Assembly (NCBI GenBank): GCA_034679345.1
Contig: JAXDAY010000017.1
Span: 62,001 to 126,000, forward strand
Reading direction: 5' to 3'
DNA length: 64,000 nt
From: JAXDAY01 sp034679345
Lineage (GTDB): Bacteria > Eisenbacteria > RBG-16-71-46 > CAIMUX01 > VGJL01
Shown: positions 54,796 through 63,064 of the stretch, in pieces
Layout: each line of letters starts with the position of its first letter
Numbering within the stretch: position 1 is the first letter of the stretch
Translations under genes and position numbers: made by a program
Notes under the pieces: generated by a model
Seen by the model: only the letters and a program-made list of their open reading frames with translations
What the model was told of the DNA's origin: nothing
The model's database searches: none

Positions 54796-55499
54796 GCCGA
54801 CGCCCCGTCAGCGGCGGTTTCTCCCTGGGCGGATCCCTCTCGACGGTCGTCCGTCTCCTGATCGCCTGGAACGTCATCATCTTCCTCGTCCAGATCCTCT
54901 CCGGGCGCTTCGTGCGGGGTCTCGACGTCTGGCTCGTCTATAACCTGGGCCTGGTTCCTCACGATCTGTGGCGCGGACACATCTGGCAGCTCGTGACCTA
55001 CATGTTTCTCCACGGGGAGTTCTTCCACATCCTCTTCAATATGCTGGCCCTCTGGATGTTCGGAAGCGAGCTGGAGTACCTCTGGGGATCGAAGAGGTTC
55101 CTGCAGTACTACTTCTTCACGGGGATCGGGGCGGGAATCACCAACGCGCTCTTCGAACCGGGCGCGATCTACCCGATCATCGGCGCCAGCGGAGCGATCT
55201 ACGGCCTGCTGCTCGCCTTCGCCCTGTACTTCCCGAACCGGCCGATTCTGATCTACTTCCTCTTTCCCGTGCCAGCGAAGTACTTCGTGATCATCTTCGG
55301 CGCGATCGAGTTCTTCGCCTCCATCCAACCCGGCCGGAGCGGAATCGCCCACCTGGCGCACCTCGGAGGATTGGTGTTCGGATGGGTATTCCTGCGGGTC
55401 ATTCCCTGGCGCTGGCTCGACCGCCGCCGCCGCTCCGGTAAGAGACAGATCTATGACATTCGCGACTATCGCGATCTCGACGACCACAGAAAGCTCTGA
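54792..55499 (+). CDS. Rhomboid-family intramembrane serine protease
   Basis: The 235-residue protein has six or so membrane helices and the full catalytic set: H79-x3-N83 (FFHILFNML), G131-A-S133-G134 (GASGAIYG) and H190 (AHLGG). WR-like loop residues (HIWQLVTYMFLHG) are also conserved. It cleaves membrane-spanning substrates within the bilayer; the substrate is not evident. ATGA overlap with bactofilin. It ends 37 bases from a convergent gene. Confidence 0.93.
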   Translation: MSRRPVSGGFSLGGSLSTVVRLLIAWNVIIFLVQILSGRFVRGLDVWLVYNLGLVPHDLWRGHIWQLVTYMFLHGEFFHILFNMLALWMFGSELEYLWGSKRFLQYYFFTGIGAGITNALFEPGAIYPIIGASGAIYGLLLAFALYFPNRPILIYFLFPVPAKYFVIIFGAIEFFASIQPGRSGIAHLAHLGGLVFGWVFLRVIPWRWLDRRRRSGKRQIYDIRDYRDLDDHRKL

Positions 55500-55502
55500 G
55501 TC

Positions 55503-55520
55503 CTGATTCAGGAGTTTGAC
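55503..55520 (+). terminator. Weak inverted repeat between convergent genes
   Basis: TCCTGA/TCAGGA around one base, followed by GTTTG, lies just after the rhomboid stop. The stem is short, so it is at most a weak terminator for either convergent gene. Confidence 0.25.
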
Positions 55521-55536
55521 CTAGGGTCGCTCCATT

Positions 55537-57495
55537 TCACTTCAGCAGGATCATCTTCGTCGAGACCTGCATGTCTCCCACCGATAGCCGGGCGAAGTAC
55601 GTGCCGGTCCCGACCGGTCGCTCGGCGTCGTCCCGGCCGTCCCAAACGCTCTCCTGGGTTCCGGCGGGCAGGATTCGATCCGCCACGAGGGTCCGAACGA
55701 GCCTACCGGCGGGGTCATGGATCGCAAGCCGGACGCTTCCCGCCTGCGGGAGACGGAATCGGATCGCCGTCCGCGGATTGAACGGGTTGGGGGAGGGACG
55801 CATCGCCGGACCCTGCGATAGCGCGTTCGCCTCCTCGACGCCCGTCGGCGCGCAATCGGGGTTGTCGTAGATCACCTCGATGTCGATGCCGCGGCCCCAC
55901 TGCGGTGAGACGCGATAGTCGCCGTAAGTCCCGACGAGGACACCGGTGACGTTGACGATGTCGCCGACGCACGCGTCGTATGGCTTGTTTCCGTTGACCT
56001 CGTTCAGGTCCATCATCGCCGTATCGGCTACGCCATCCTGGAAGAGGAGCCATTCGCCGAAGCCGGGCGAAGCGACGCCTTCAAGGGTGTCGAGCGTCGC
56101 GTCTTCGAGGCGCACGATGTTGCACTCCCACGGCTCCCCGGTCCGGAGCGAGCCGAAGCTCCCGTCGTAGGGGATCTCCGTCGCAGTCAGGGTATTGACC
56201 ACGACCTGCCCGGTCGTCCCGAGCTTCACGAAGTAGTCGATCCCGCCGCGGTAGCCGAGATTGGTCTGACCCGCAAACTCGTCCACCTCGCCGGCGACCT
56301 TCACCTCGTCCCCGACCTTGATCGTCGCGCCGCGGGCGACGCGCACGTAGAGCGCGTCCCACTCGCCCCCGTCGCCGTCCTGCAGGAAGTAGTAGTTCGT
56401 TCCGTCGATGGCGGTCACGCGCCCTTGGATCGTCACGACGCTGTTGAGGTACGGCGAGCGGTCGTCCGAGGCGGGGTCGAAGGCGTACTGGATCTGGCTG
56501 AGCGGCGTGATGCCGGTCAGGAAGTCCGCGCTCTCGGGCTCGGTCATCACGGCGCCGAGCGACGACATGACGTTCTGGACGATGACCGTCTCCTCGTTTC
56601 CGTTGCCGAGGTTCTCCGTGCGAAGGAAGACACGCTTCGGGTTGTCGGGATCGAGAGTCGCACTGATCACGGCGGCGCCGCTGACCAGCTCGTAGTTCGC
56701 GATGTTCTCCGCGGAGGCTTCGTTGAGCGGGACGCCGAACTGCACGCCCACGCCCGTCGCGGTCGTCGCGTAGGCTCCGCGCACGTGGGGGGTGCATGCC
56801 ACTCCGAGGTCCTCCTCGCAGTTGCGCGGCGCGATCTTGTAGTGGTCACGATTGTAGGTGAGCACCCCCTGGGCGAAGGTGACCGCGCTCGCCGATTCAG
56901 GGACGTCGTAGATGAAATCGGTGTGGGCCGACCACTGCTCCATCAGGATCGAGTCGGCTCCGACGGCGCGCTTCAAGACCCACTCGGCGTAGGTGTCGTG
57001 ATCGGGCAAGGCGATGAGGGAGGGATCCTCGCGGTCCACCCGCACGAGGACGCACTCGTATGCCTCGGCGAAGGGGCCGGCATCATTGATCTCGGGGATC
57101 GTCACGGAGACGGGCGGGGGCTCCGTCCCCTGCCCGACGATCGTGGTCTGCCCCTGACAGTCGGCGCAGTACTGGTCGATCTCGGCCATGCCGAAGTAGT
57201 CATAGTACTTCCCGCGGATGTTGACGATGTCCCCGCGACGGACCGTGGGATAGTTGTTCGTGTACACCCAGACGCCGCTGTACTGGCGGCCGTAAGTGGT
57301 ATCCTCGTCGGGTTCCTGCGCGAAGTAGCCGAAGCGCCCCACGCCGGTGACGATCACGCCGTCCACCTCGACGATCGTGTTGTCCGGTATCAGACCGAGC
57401 TGGATGTCCTGAATAGGCGTGTCGGCAAGCGAGGAGTCGACGAACGAGGCAAGAGACGAAATCACGAGCAACGCGGAAACGAGCCAGAGACGCAT
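55537..57495 (-). CDS. Secreted OB-fold-repeat protein with FlgD-type C-terminal module
   Basis: 652 residues with a signal peptide (MRLWLVSALLVISSLASF). Several segments read as OB-fold modules of the kind seen in YhcR-like exported proteins: EVDGVIVTGVGRFGYFAQ, YPTVRRGDIVNIRGKYYDYF, VVTIQGRVTAIDGTNYYFLQ and VGDEVKVAGEVDEFAGQTNL. An Ig-like domain (GVGVQFGVPLNEASAENIANY) lies between. The end (PSPNPFNPRTAIRFRLP, WDGRDDAERPVG, KMILLK) is the same module as in the peptidase. The enzymatic role, if any, is unknown; no nuclease domain is visible. It has its own promoter on the minus strand. Confidence 0.82.
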   Translation of the reverse strand: MRLWLVSALLVISSLASFVDSSLADTPIQDIQLGLIPDNTIVEVDGVIVTGVGRFGYFAQEPDEDTTYGRQYSGVWVYTNNYPTVRRGDIVNIRGKYYDYFGMAEIDQYCADCQGQTTIVGQGTEPPPVSVTIPEINDAGPFAEAYECVLVRVDREDPSLIALPDHDTYAEWVLKRAVGADSILMEQWSAHTDFIYDVPESASAVTFAQGVLTYNRDHYKIAPRNCEEDLGVACTPHVRGAYATTATGVGVQFGVPLNEASAENIANYELVSGAAVISATLDPDNPKRVFLRTENLGNGNEETVIVQNVMSSLGAVMTEPESADFLTGITPLSQIQYAFDPASDDRSPYLNSVVTIQGRVTAIDGTNYYFLQDGDGGEWDALYVRVARGATIKVGDEVKVAGEVDEFAGQTNLGYRGGIDYFVKLGTTGQVVVNTLTATEIPYDGSFGSLRTGEPWECNIVRLEDATLDTLEGVASPGFGEWLLFQDGVADTAMMDLNEVNGNKPYDACVGDIVNVTGVLVGTYGDYRVSPQWGRGIDIEVIYDNPDCAPTGVEEANALSQGPAMRPSPNPFNPRTAIRFRLPQAGSVRLAIHDPAGRLVRTLVADRILPAGTQESVWDGRDDAERPVGTGTYFARLSVGDMQVSTKMILLK

Positions 57496-57582
57496 CGCGG
57501 TAGGCCTCCTGGTGTGGACCGGTGGAACTGGGACACAGCGGAGCAGTTCCGCGTCGGATGCGGCGCTCCAGACATCGCGGAG

Positions 57583-57611
57583 ATACTAACCGATGAATCT
57601 GACTACGTCAA
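57583..57611 (-). promoter_or_regulatory. Sigma70-type promoter for the secreted OB-fold protein
   Basis: On the minus strand TTGACG (57606-57611), a 17-base spacer and TAGTAT (57583-57588) lie about 90 bases before the start of the OB-fold gene. An AT-rich stretch upstream of the -35 (57612-57623) resembles an UP element. The rest of the gap 57496-57624 holds the leader and a GGAGG ribosome site. Confidence 0.65.
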
Positions 57612-57624
57612 TGATAATAATGAC

Positions 57625-59100
57625 TTACGGCCTCAGCGCCAAGCGGAAGAGGCGGACCGCCTCTCCGATGCTGCCGGAGTTGGCTCGGTAGTCGAAGAGC
57701 CGCGCGTAAGAAGCCGTAACGATTGTGATTCGCCCTTCTCCGTGCGGAGTCGTCAGACCGATGTAGGCATTCTGCTCGCTTTGATCGGGCTCGATCCTTC
57801 CGGAGGTCGTCATCTCCTGAAGCACGCCGGGACCGACCCAATAGAGAGGCGAGGCGGGCGGCGCCGGCTCGGTGAAGTAGTCCACATTGACCATCGTGGT
57901 CCGCACCTCGAGGGAGTCGGGCGCGCCGTCGTTCCCGAATCGCACTGCGCGCCCGAGCGAGAGCGGCAAGTCGGTGACGAGGCGATTCTCGGGCATCACG
58001 CGACGCAGGTAGTAGTCATCGATCGAGAGAACCGAGGTGGCGAAGGCCGAGGAGAGCCCGCCGTTCGTCCCGAGGACCGACTGCCCGATCAGGAGGACGC
58101 GACCTCCGGCCGCGGCGTAGTCACGGATGCCTTCCGCCGCGATCTGCAGGCTTCGCGCCATCTTCCTGTCGTTCGCCTCGCGGTAAGGCCCCGCGAGCCA
58201 TGCCACGCCCTGGAAAAGCGAGAAGAGGGGCGCCACCGCGACCGGTGTCGTGAACTCCGGTCCCGTGACCATGTTGATCGTATGGAAGTCCCCGAGGGAG
58301 ACGGAATCGAGGGCGGCCCGGTAGAGCGGGATGTCCCAGTCGGCCGTTCCCGGACCGGTCACTTGATCCAGCAGGAGATAGCTTCCCGCCGGTGATTGGA
58401 CCATCCAGGTGTGGGAAAGGATGTTGCTCGGGGCCATCGCGTCGTCGAACGCCTGGACGTAGACCGTGCGCTCCTGGTCGATGCGTCCACCGAAGTCCTC
58501 GGGCCAGAGCGCAACGATCGTGTCGGCGACGGTGCGCGCGCTGGCGGAGTCCCCGTCGAGCCAGATTCGGAAGAGATTCACCGTCCGGCGGCCGTCGAAG
58601 TCGGTTGGCTGATATCCGATGGCGATCGCCGGAAGGCTCGCGGCCGGCCGCGACAATCGCGGGTTCCAGTCGAGGCGCGGCGCGCGGTTCGAGAGAGGGA
58701 ATCTCTGCGAGGCGCCGACCGGATCGACAAGGTCCTGATCGTCGATGGCGCGCACGGTGAATGTGCGCTCGGCGAACGTGCCGCCCAGGGGGACGGCGAA
58801 AGTGTCCCGCGTCGCGGTCGTGAAGGCGTAGGTCTCGCCCCCGTAAGCGCGCTCGGTCCCCTCGGGGGGCTTCCACTCTCCGTCCCAGCGGATCAGATAT
58901 CCGCGAATCTCCCCATCCGGATCGCTTCCCAGCCAGCTCAGGATCTTCCGGTAGTCGGTCGTCGCAAGGTCATCCCCTTGAATGGAGAGAAACGTCGTCG
59001 GCGCGACGTTCGGAGGAAGCGATCCCTCGTCCTGCTCGCATCCCCACGTTGCGATGGCGAAGGCGCAGGCGATCCAAAGGAGACGCGGGAGTCGCTTCAT
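57625..59100 (-). CDS. Exported lipoprotein-like protein of unknown function
   Basis: 491 residues. The N-terminus (MKRLPRLLWIACAFAIATWGC) is lipoprotein-like with an imperfect lipobox. Fibronectin-type segments follow (YRKILSWLGSDPDGEIRGYLIRWDGEW is one such unit; AERTFTVRAIDDQDLVD another). The C-terminal half has an alpha/beta part resembling a glutamine-amidotransferase-like or GldG-like fold (YAAAGGRVLLIGQSVLG, GRITIVTASYARLFDY), without catalytic residues I can name. It is the last gene of the five-gene surface cluster, ten bases after the cargo-like gene. Confidence 0.7.
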   Translation of the reverse strand: MKRLPRLLWIACAFAIATWGCEQDEGSLPPNVAPTTFLSIQGDDLATTDYRKILSWLGSDPDGEIRGYLIRWDGEWKPPEGTERAYGGETYAFTTATRDTFAVPLGGTFAERTFTVRAIDDQDLVDPVGASQRFPLSNRAPRLDWNPRLSRPAASLPAIAIGYQPTDFDGRRTVNLFRIWLDGDSASARTVADTIVALWPEDFGGRIDQERTVYVQAFDDAMAPSNILSHTWMVQSPAGSYLLLDQVTGPGTADWDIPLYRAALDSVSLGDFHTINMVTGPEFTTPVAVAPLFSLFQGVAWLAGPYREANDRKMARSLQIAAEGIRDYAAAGGRVLLIGQSVLGTNGGLSSAFATSVLSIDDYYLRRVMPENRLVTDLPLSLGRAVRFGNDGAPDSLEVRTTMVNVDYFTEPAPPASPLYWVGPGVLQEMTTSGRIEPDQSEQNAYIGLTTPHGEGRITIVTASYARLFDYRANSGSIGEAVRLFRLALRP

Positions 59101-59110
59101 CGTCTCTGCC

Positions 59111-61105
59111 TCATTTCAGGATGAGGAACTTGCCCAGTTGGGTCTTGCTGGTCGCATGGTCTTCCACGGAGAAGATGTAGAGGCCGGAGGCGACGCCCTG
59201 GTCGTTGCGGGAGATGAGATCCCAAGCGGCCATTCCACCCGAGAGCACCGGGAGGTCCGATTCGGGATTTCGCACATCGGTCGGATCGAAGATCCCGCGG
59301 ATCTCCGAGGCGTTGTAGCTCTCGCCCTCGAACTCGATGGTGTCGACCAGATCGCCGGCGAGCGTGTAGATGCGGATCGTGCAGCGCGCGGGTAGATTGA
59401 CGAACCATAGGTAGCGATCTCGCGAGAGCACGCCGTCCCAAGCGGCGTCGCCCCGGTACGGATTGGGGAAGACGCGCACCGACTGCGCGGCGGAAGCGCC
59501 CGCTCCCGGAATCGCGAAGGTCCGCGATTGGGCGAGTCCGCTCTCGAGCGACACCACGTCGTTCGTTCCCGTGTCGAATGACGTCACGCTGGCCCAGTAC
59601 TTGAACCCGTCTTTCAGCGGGGAGACGTCCAGACGGTACTCGTAGTCGACGCCGTCGATGGTGGTGGGATCCCGGAGGTCTTCCAGGCCCGTGTTCTCGA
59701 GCAAGCTGTCGACCCGATCGGCTTGCCGGAGCAGGTTGAATCCAGCCTCCTCCTTCGACTCGCTCAGATACACGCGGTAACCCTCGAAGTCCTGGACGCG
59801 GCTCTTGGGATCGATGAAGTCTTCCGGGTCGCGCGTCCAGAAGAGCGAGAGCCGGCCCCGCTCCGGAACGACCCGCAGGGTGGGCGATGGTGGCGGCACT
59901 GGGATGTTGAAGTTCAAGTCGAAGGCCACCTGGGCCCAGGTCGCGTTGAAGAAGATGTCCTCCTCGGCGGTCCGCCCGTCGCGCGGCGAGGGTTGTCCTC
60001 CGACGAATGCGAAGGAGACCAGGACCGTGTCGCCCGGTTCGATCACGTCGAAGGGGCCAACGGAGAGCAACGAGACCGGGTCGTTGTTCGGCGCCTCGAC
60101 GCCCGCCGTGCCGTCGATCGAACCGTTGCCCATCGTCAGGTAACGCTCGGTGTCGTTGGTCGGCGTGCCGGAGAGGGTTCCGTTCGGATCCCAGTTCCAC
60201 CAGTTGAAGGAGACGTTCATCTCGCGCAGCGGCTTGGGCCGGGTGCCGAGGACCTGGATGCCGCCCCAGGACGGGCAGTTGTTGTTGTCGAGGCTGAAGT
60301 GATGCTCCGTGAGGAGGTGGACCCCCGTGGAGTCGTCTGAGACGTAGGCGATGTCCTTCTGGTTGAACCAGCCGCTCGGGGGCCACTCGCTGTGCCCGTC
60401 CTTCCATCCCGAGGCCATCTCGGCATAGAGGCCGGCGTAGACGTCGAAGATCGGATCGCTCTGCGACGCGTTTACGATCCGGTAGTTGGCGATCATGATC
60501 GCATCGAAGGGCTCGAAGCTGAACTGGAGGATCTCCAGGTTCACCTCGAGACCCAGGGGGACATGCTCGGTGCTGCCGTGCGTGTGCCGATCGATGAACC
60601 GGGCGAGCAGATCCTGCTCGCTCTTCGCGTCCGGGTGGAAGTAGCGGTCGTTGGGGAGGATCGAGCGCCGCTCGATCACGCTTGTGGCCGGGAAGAACTC
60701 GCTCACTCCGCGCGGGTCAAAGCTCCCGAAATAGCCGTCGATCGTGGCCGTGGACACGAGGGTGTCTCCTTCGGTCGCCGGGAGCCCGCCGACCCACAGC
60801 CCGGCCCGGACGAGGTGCTCCTGGCCGCTGCGAAGCGGGTACTCCATCGAGGGGGAGCGATCCGCGAGATTCGTGCCGATGAAGCCGTTGTTGTAGACGG
60901 TGACGCCGATGTTATTGGCCGAAGTGACGACGAGGCTGATCAACGTATCGACCATCGAGACTTCCGCCGTGGGCGCCCAGGACTCCCCGGTGAAGCTGCG
61001 CGGCCCCCACTCTGCATCCTCCGCGACGGTGGCGGAGGGGACGAGCGCGAGGAGCGCCGCGGCCGAGGCGAGGATCCATACGCCGTTTCTCCGGTTGGAC
61101 TTCAT
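59111..61105 (-). CDS. Large secreted protein with type-IX-like C-terminal end
   Basis: 664 residues with a signal peptide (WILASAAALLALVPSATVA). The body is beta-rich and contains a fibronectin-like module (RGRLSLFWTRDPEDFIDP, FEGYRVYLSESKEEAG, VDYEYRLDVSPLKDGFKYW). The last 110 residues begin SVRVFPNPYRGDAAWDG and end YIFSVEDHATSKTQLGKFLILK-like (last part GKFLILK), matching type-IX/FlgD-type sorting ends. It is likely the exported partner or cargo of the PorV-like and TonB-receptor proteins encoded upstream. Start overlaps the NHL gene stop by four bases. Confidence 0.8.
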   Translation of the reverse strand: MKSNRRNGVWILASAAALLALVPSATVAEDAEWGPRSFTGESWAPTAEVSMVDTLISLVVTSANNIGVTVYNNGFIGTNLADRSPSMEYPLRSGQEHLVRAGLWVGGLPATEGDTLVSTATIDGYFGSFDPRGVSEFFPATSVIERRSILPNDRYFHPDAKSEQDLLARFIDRHTHGSTEHVPLGLEVNLEILQFSFEPFDAIMIANYRIVNASQSDPIFDVYAGLYAEMASGWKDGHSEWPPSGWFNQKDIAYVSDDSTGVHLLTEHHFSLDNNNCPSWGGIQVLGTRPKPLREMNVSFNWWNWDPNGTLSGTPTNDTERYLTMGNGSIDGTAGVEAPNNDPVSLLSVGPFDVIEPGDTVLVSFAFVGGQPSPRDGRTAEEDIFFNATWAQVAFDLNFNIPVPPPSPTLRVVPERGRLSLFWTRDPEDFIDPKSRVQDFEGYRVYLSESKEEAGFNLLRQADRVDSLLENTGLEDLRDPTTIDGVDYEYRLDVSPLKDGFKYWASVTSFDTGTNDVVSLESGLAQSRTFAIPGAGASAAQSVRVFPNPYRGDAAWDGVLSRDRYLWFVNLPARCTIRIYTLAGDLVDTIEFEGESYNASEIRGIFDPTDVRNPESDLPVLSGGMAAWDLISRNDQGVASGLYIFSVEDHATSKTQLGKFLILK

Positions 61106-62052
61106 TGCGTGGCAAGCCTCAGGACGACGATGCGTCCGTTCGCGGGATCGGGGATGAAGACCAGGCTGTCATCGGCCGCGACATGCCGGGGAGCCTCGAT
61201 CGGCGGCTCGACTAAGGTCTCGCGGCGGGTCTGCGTGTAGACCGTATCCTCGAAGCTGCCCGTCGCCTGGAATCGGAAGACCCGGTCATTCCCGGCCTCC
61301 GCTACGAAGACGCGCTCTCCGCTCGGATCGGTCGTCACATCGACCGGCTCGGCCAGCTCCGTCTCGAGGCCGATCGGCTTGCCCGGGAAGGCCTTGTTCG
61401 TCGAGTCGGGGCGCAACCGCTGGACCCAGTTCTTGCCGGTGTCGGCGATCCAGAGCGCGCCGGTCGCATAGGCCATCCCGTGGGGGGAGATGACGAATCC
61501 CTGCCCGGTCCCGCGGTCGGAGACGAGATGGAGCCGCTGGCCGCGAGAGTCGTACTTGTAGACGGTATCGCGGGCCGCGTCGGCGACGAAGATGGCGAGA
61601 TCGTTGTCCGCCGCGATTCCGGAGAACTCGACCCAGGAAGAGTCGGTGAAGGCGAAGAGGGGCATTCCACCGCGGAAGTAATAGCGCTTGACGTGCATGT
61701 CTCCCGCGTCGGCGACGAAGACGAACGTCGAGTCGCGCTTGGCGAGGCAGATCTGGACCGGTCGGACGAGCCCTTCGAAGGCGCCGATGAACTCCGGACG
61801 GGTGGGCTCCTTCTGACGGCTCAGGTAGACGCCGACGCGCGCTTCCTCCTCGATCACGTAGACGTAGCTGCCGCGCAGGACGATGTCGGTCGGCGAGGGG
61901 ACCTGCCAGACCTTGTCGAGGTTGTAGGTGCCGGGCGTCGGGATCCTCCCCGGCTCCGGCTGCGGAGGCAGGCTGAACTGCTGGCCGCACGCTGACGGCA
62001 GGAGGCTCAGGAACGCCGCCAGGCGGAGGGCGCGCCGCATCTGCCGCTTCAT
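61102..62052 (-). CDS. NHL-repeat beta-propeller lipoprotein
   Basis: ATG at 62052 with GAGGAG six bases upstream; 316 residues. The signal ends in a near-lipobox (LLPSAC). Six or so blade-like repeats follow: SPTDIVLRGSYVYVIEEE, LAKRDSTFVFVADAGDMHV, GIAADNDLAIFVADAARDT, ISPHGMAYATGALWIADTGK, DVTTDPSGERVFVAEAGNDR and ADDSLVFIPDPANGRIV. NHL propellers bind proteins or carbohydrates. It lies between the PorV-like and cargo-like genes on the same transcript. Confidence 0.83.
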   Translation of the reverse strand: MKRQMRRALRLAAFLSLLPSACGQQFSLPPQPEPGRIPTPGTYNLDKVWQVPSPTDIVLRGSYVYVIEEEARVGVYLSRQKEPTRPEFIGAFEGLVRPVQICLAKRDSTFVFVADAGDMHVKRYYFRGGMPLFAFTDSSWVEFSGIAADNDLAIFVADAARDTVYKYDSRGQRLHLVSDRGTGQGFVISPHGMAYATGALWIADTGKNWVQRLRPDSTNKAFPGKPIGLETELAEPVDVTTDPSGERVFVAEAGNDRVFRFQATGSFEDTVYTQTRRETLVEPPIEAPRHVAADDSLVFIPDPANGRIVVLRLATQ

Positions 62053-62062
62053 CGGCGGCTCC

Positions 62063-63064
62063 TCATAGCGGTAGCGCCACCGACCAGCGATGGATCGCCA
62101 GCAGGGGGCCTCCGTCGGTGTACGCGTAGTCGACGCGGAGGGAGGAACCGCGGAAGGGGAGGCGCAGCCCGAGTCCCGCGGAATAGTCGGCCGCGTCCGC
62201 GCTCGGGTCGGCGCCCGCGCGCAGGTAGTACCGGCCGGCATAGTCGTACTCGACGCCCGCACGGAACGCCTCCTGGTTGTCCGAGACATGGACGACCTCT
62301 CCCGCCGTCGTCAGGGTGTGCGCCCCGCGCCGGAATGGCTCGAAGGAGAGTCCGATCCGGAAGCTCGTGGGCGGGGAGAAGCCCGCATACTCCACCTCGT
62401 CCTGCTGCACGTGGCTCCGGAACGAGCCATCCGGCCGCAGATCGGGGCCGAAGTTCGACAGGCTGATCGCCAGACGCGCGTTCAACGCGCCGATCTGGTA
62501 GGCGGTGCCCGCGTCGACGAGCCATCCCTGCGTGATCGGTCCGCCGACGCCGCTTCCCAGATCCTCCTGGAAGCCTTTGATCGTGGCGCCGATGGAGAGA
62601 CGATCGGTGAAGTGACGCGCAGCGGAGAGGCCGACCAGCAGATCGCTGTAGACGAAGCTCCTGCCCGTGCCCTGCGGGTGGTACTCCGTCGTCTCGTCCA
62701 GCGTCGTACCCACATACTGGCCGATCACCGCGAATGTCGTGCCCTCCGACCCCCAAGGACGGGCGAAGGAGAAGGCGAAGATGTCGATGTCGGCGGGCCA
62801 GCGAGCGTAGCCGAAGCCGGCCTCGGCTCCACTCAGCCCCGCGATTCCCGCGGGATTGCAGAATGGGGCCATCGGGCCGCGGACGAGCGCCGCGTACGCG
62901 CCCCCGAGCGCGGCGCCGCGCGCGTCGACTCCGATCTTGAGGAAGGTGCCGCTCGAGGTGGCCACGCGCTGCCCCCCGAGACTGGTCTGCGCAGAAGCCC
63001 GATCGAGCGCCGCGCAGAAGGCGAGCAAGAGCACGGCCGCGATGACTCCCGCGCGGCTCACCAC
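62063..63064 (-). CDS. PorV/PorQ-family outer-membrane protein
   Basis: 333 residues from GTG 63064 (a second GTG follows at once); it overlaps the receptor stop. After a signal peptide (VIAAVLLLAFCAALDRASA) comes the family start GTFLKIGVDARGAALGGAYAALV and CNPAGIAGLSGAEAGF, then many amphipathic strands. Homologues are FadL-like 14-strand barrels; in Bacteroidetes PorV carries type IX cargo from the translocon to the attachment complex. Finding it beside proteins with type-IX-like ends suggests a related function here. Confidence 0.85.
   Translation of the reverse strand: MVSRAGVIAAVLLLAFCAALDRASAQTSLGGQRVATSSGTFLKIGVDARGAALGGAYAALVRGPMAPFCNPAGIAGLSGAEAGFGYARWPADIDIFAFSFARPWGSEGTTFAVIGQYVGTTLDETTEYHPQGTGRSFVYSDLLVGLSAARHFTDRLSIGATIKGFQEDLGSGVGGPITQGWLVDAGTAYQIGALNARLAISLSNFGPDLRPDGSFRSHVQQDEVEYAGFSPPTSFRIGLSFEPFRRGAHTLTTAGEVVHVSDNQEAFRAGVEYDYAGRYYLRAGADPSADAADYSAGLGLRLPFRGSSLRVDYAYTDGGPLLAIHRWSVALPL

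Noticed and set aside
56425..58395. A 656-codon plus-strand frame opposite two exported genes
   Set aside because: It crosses the promoter and start of the OB-fold gene and has no motif or ribosome site.
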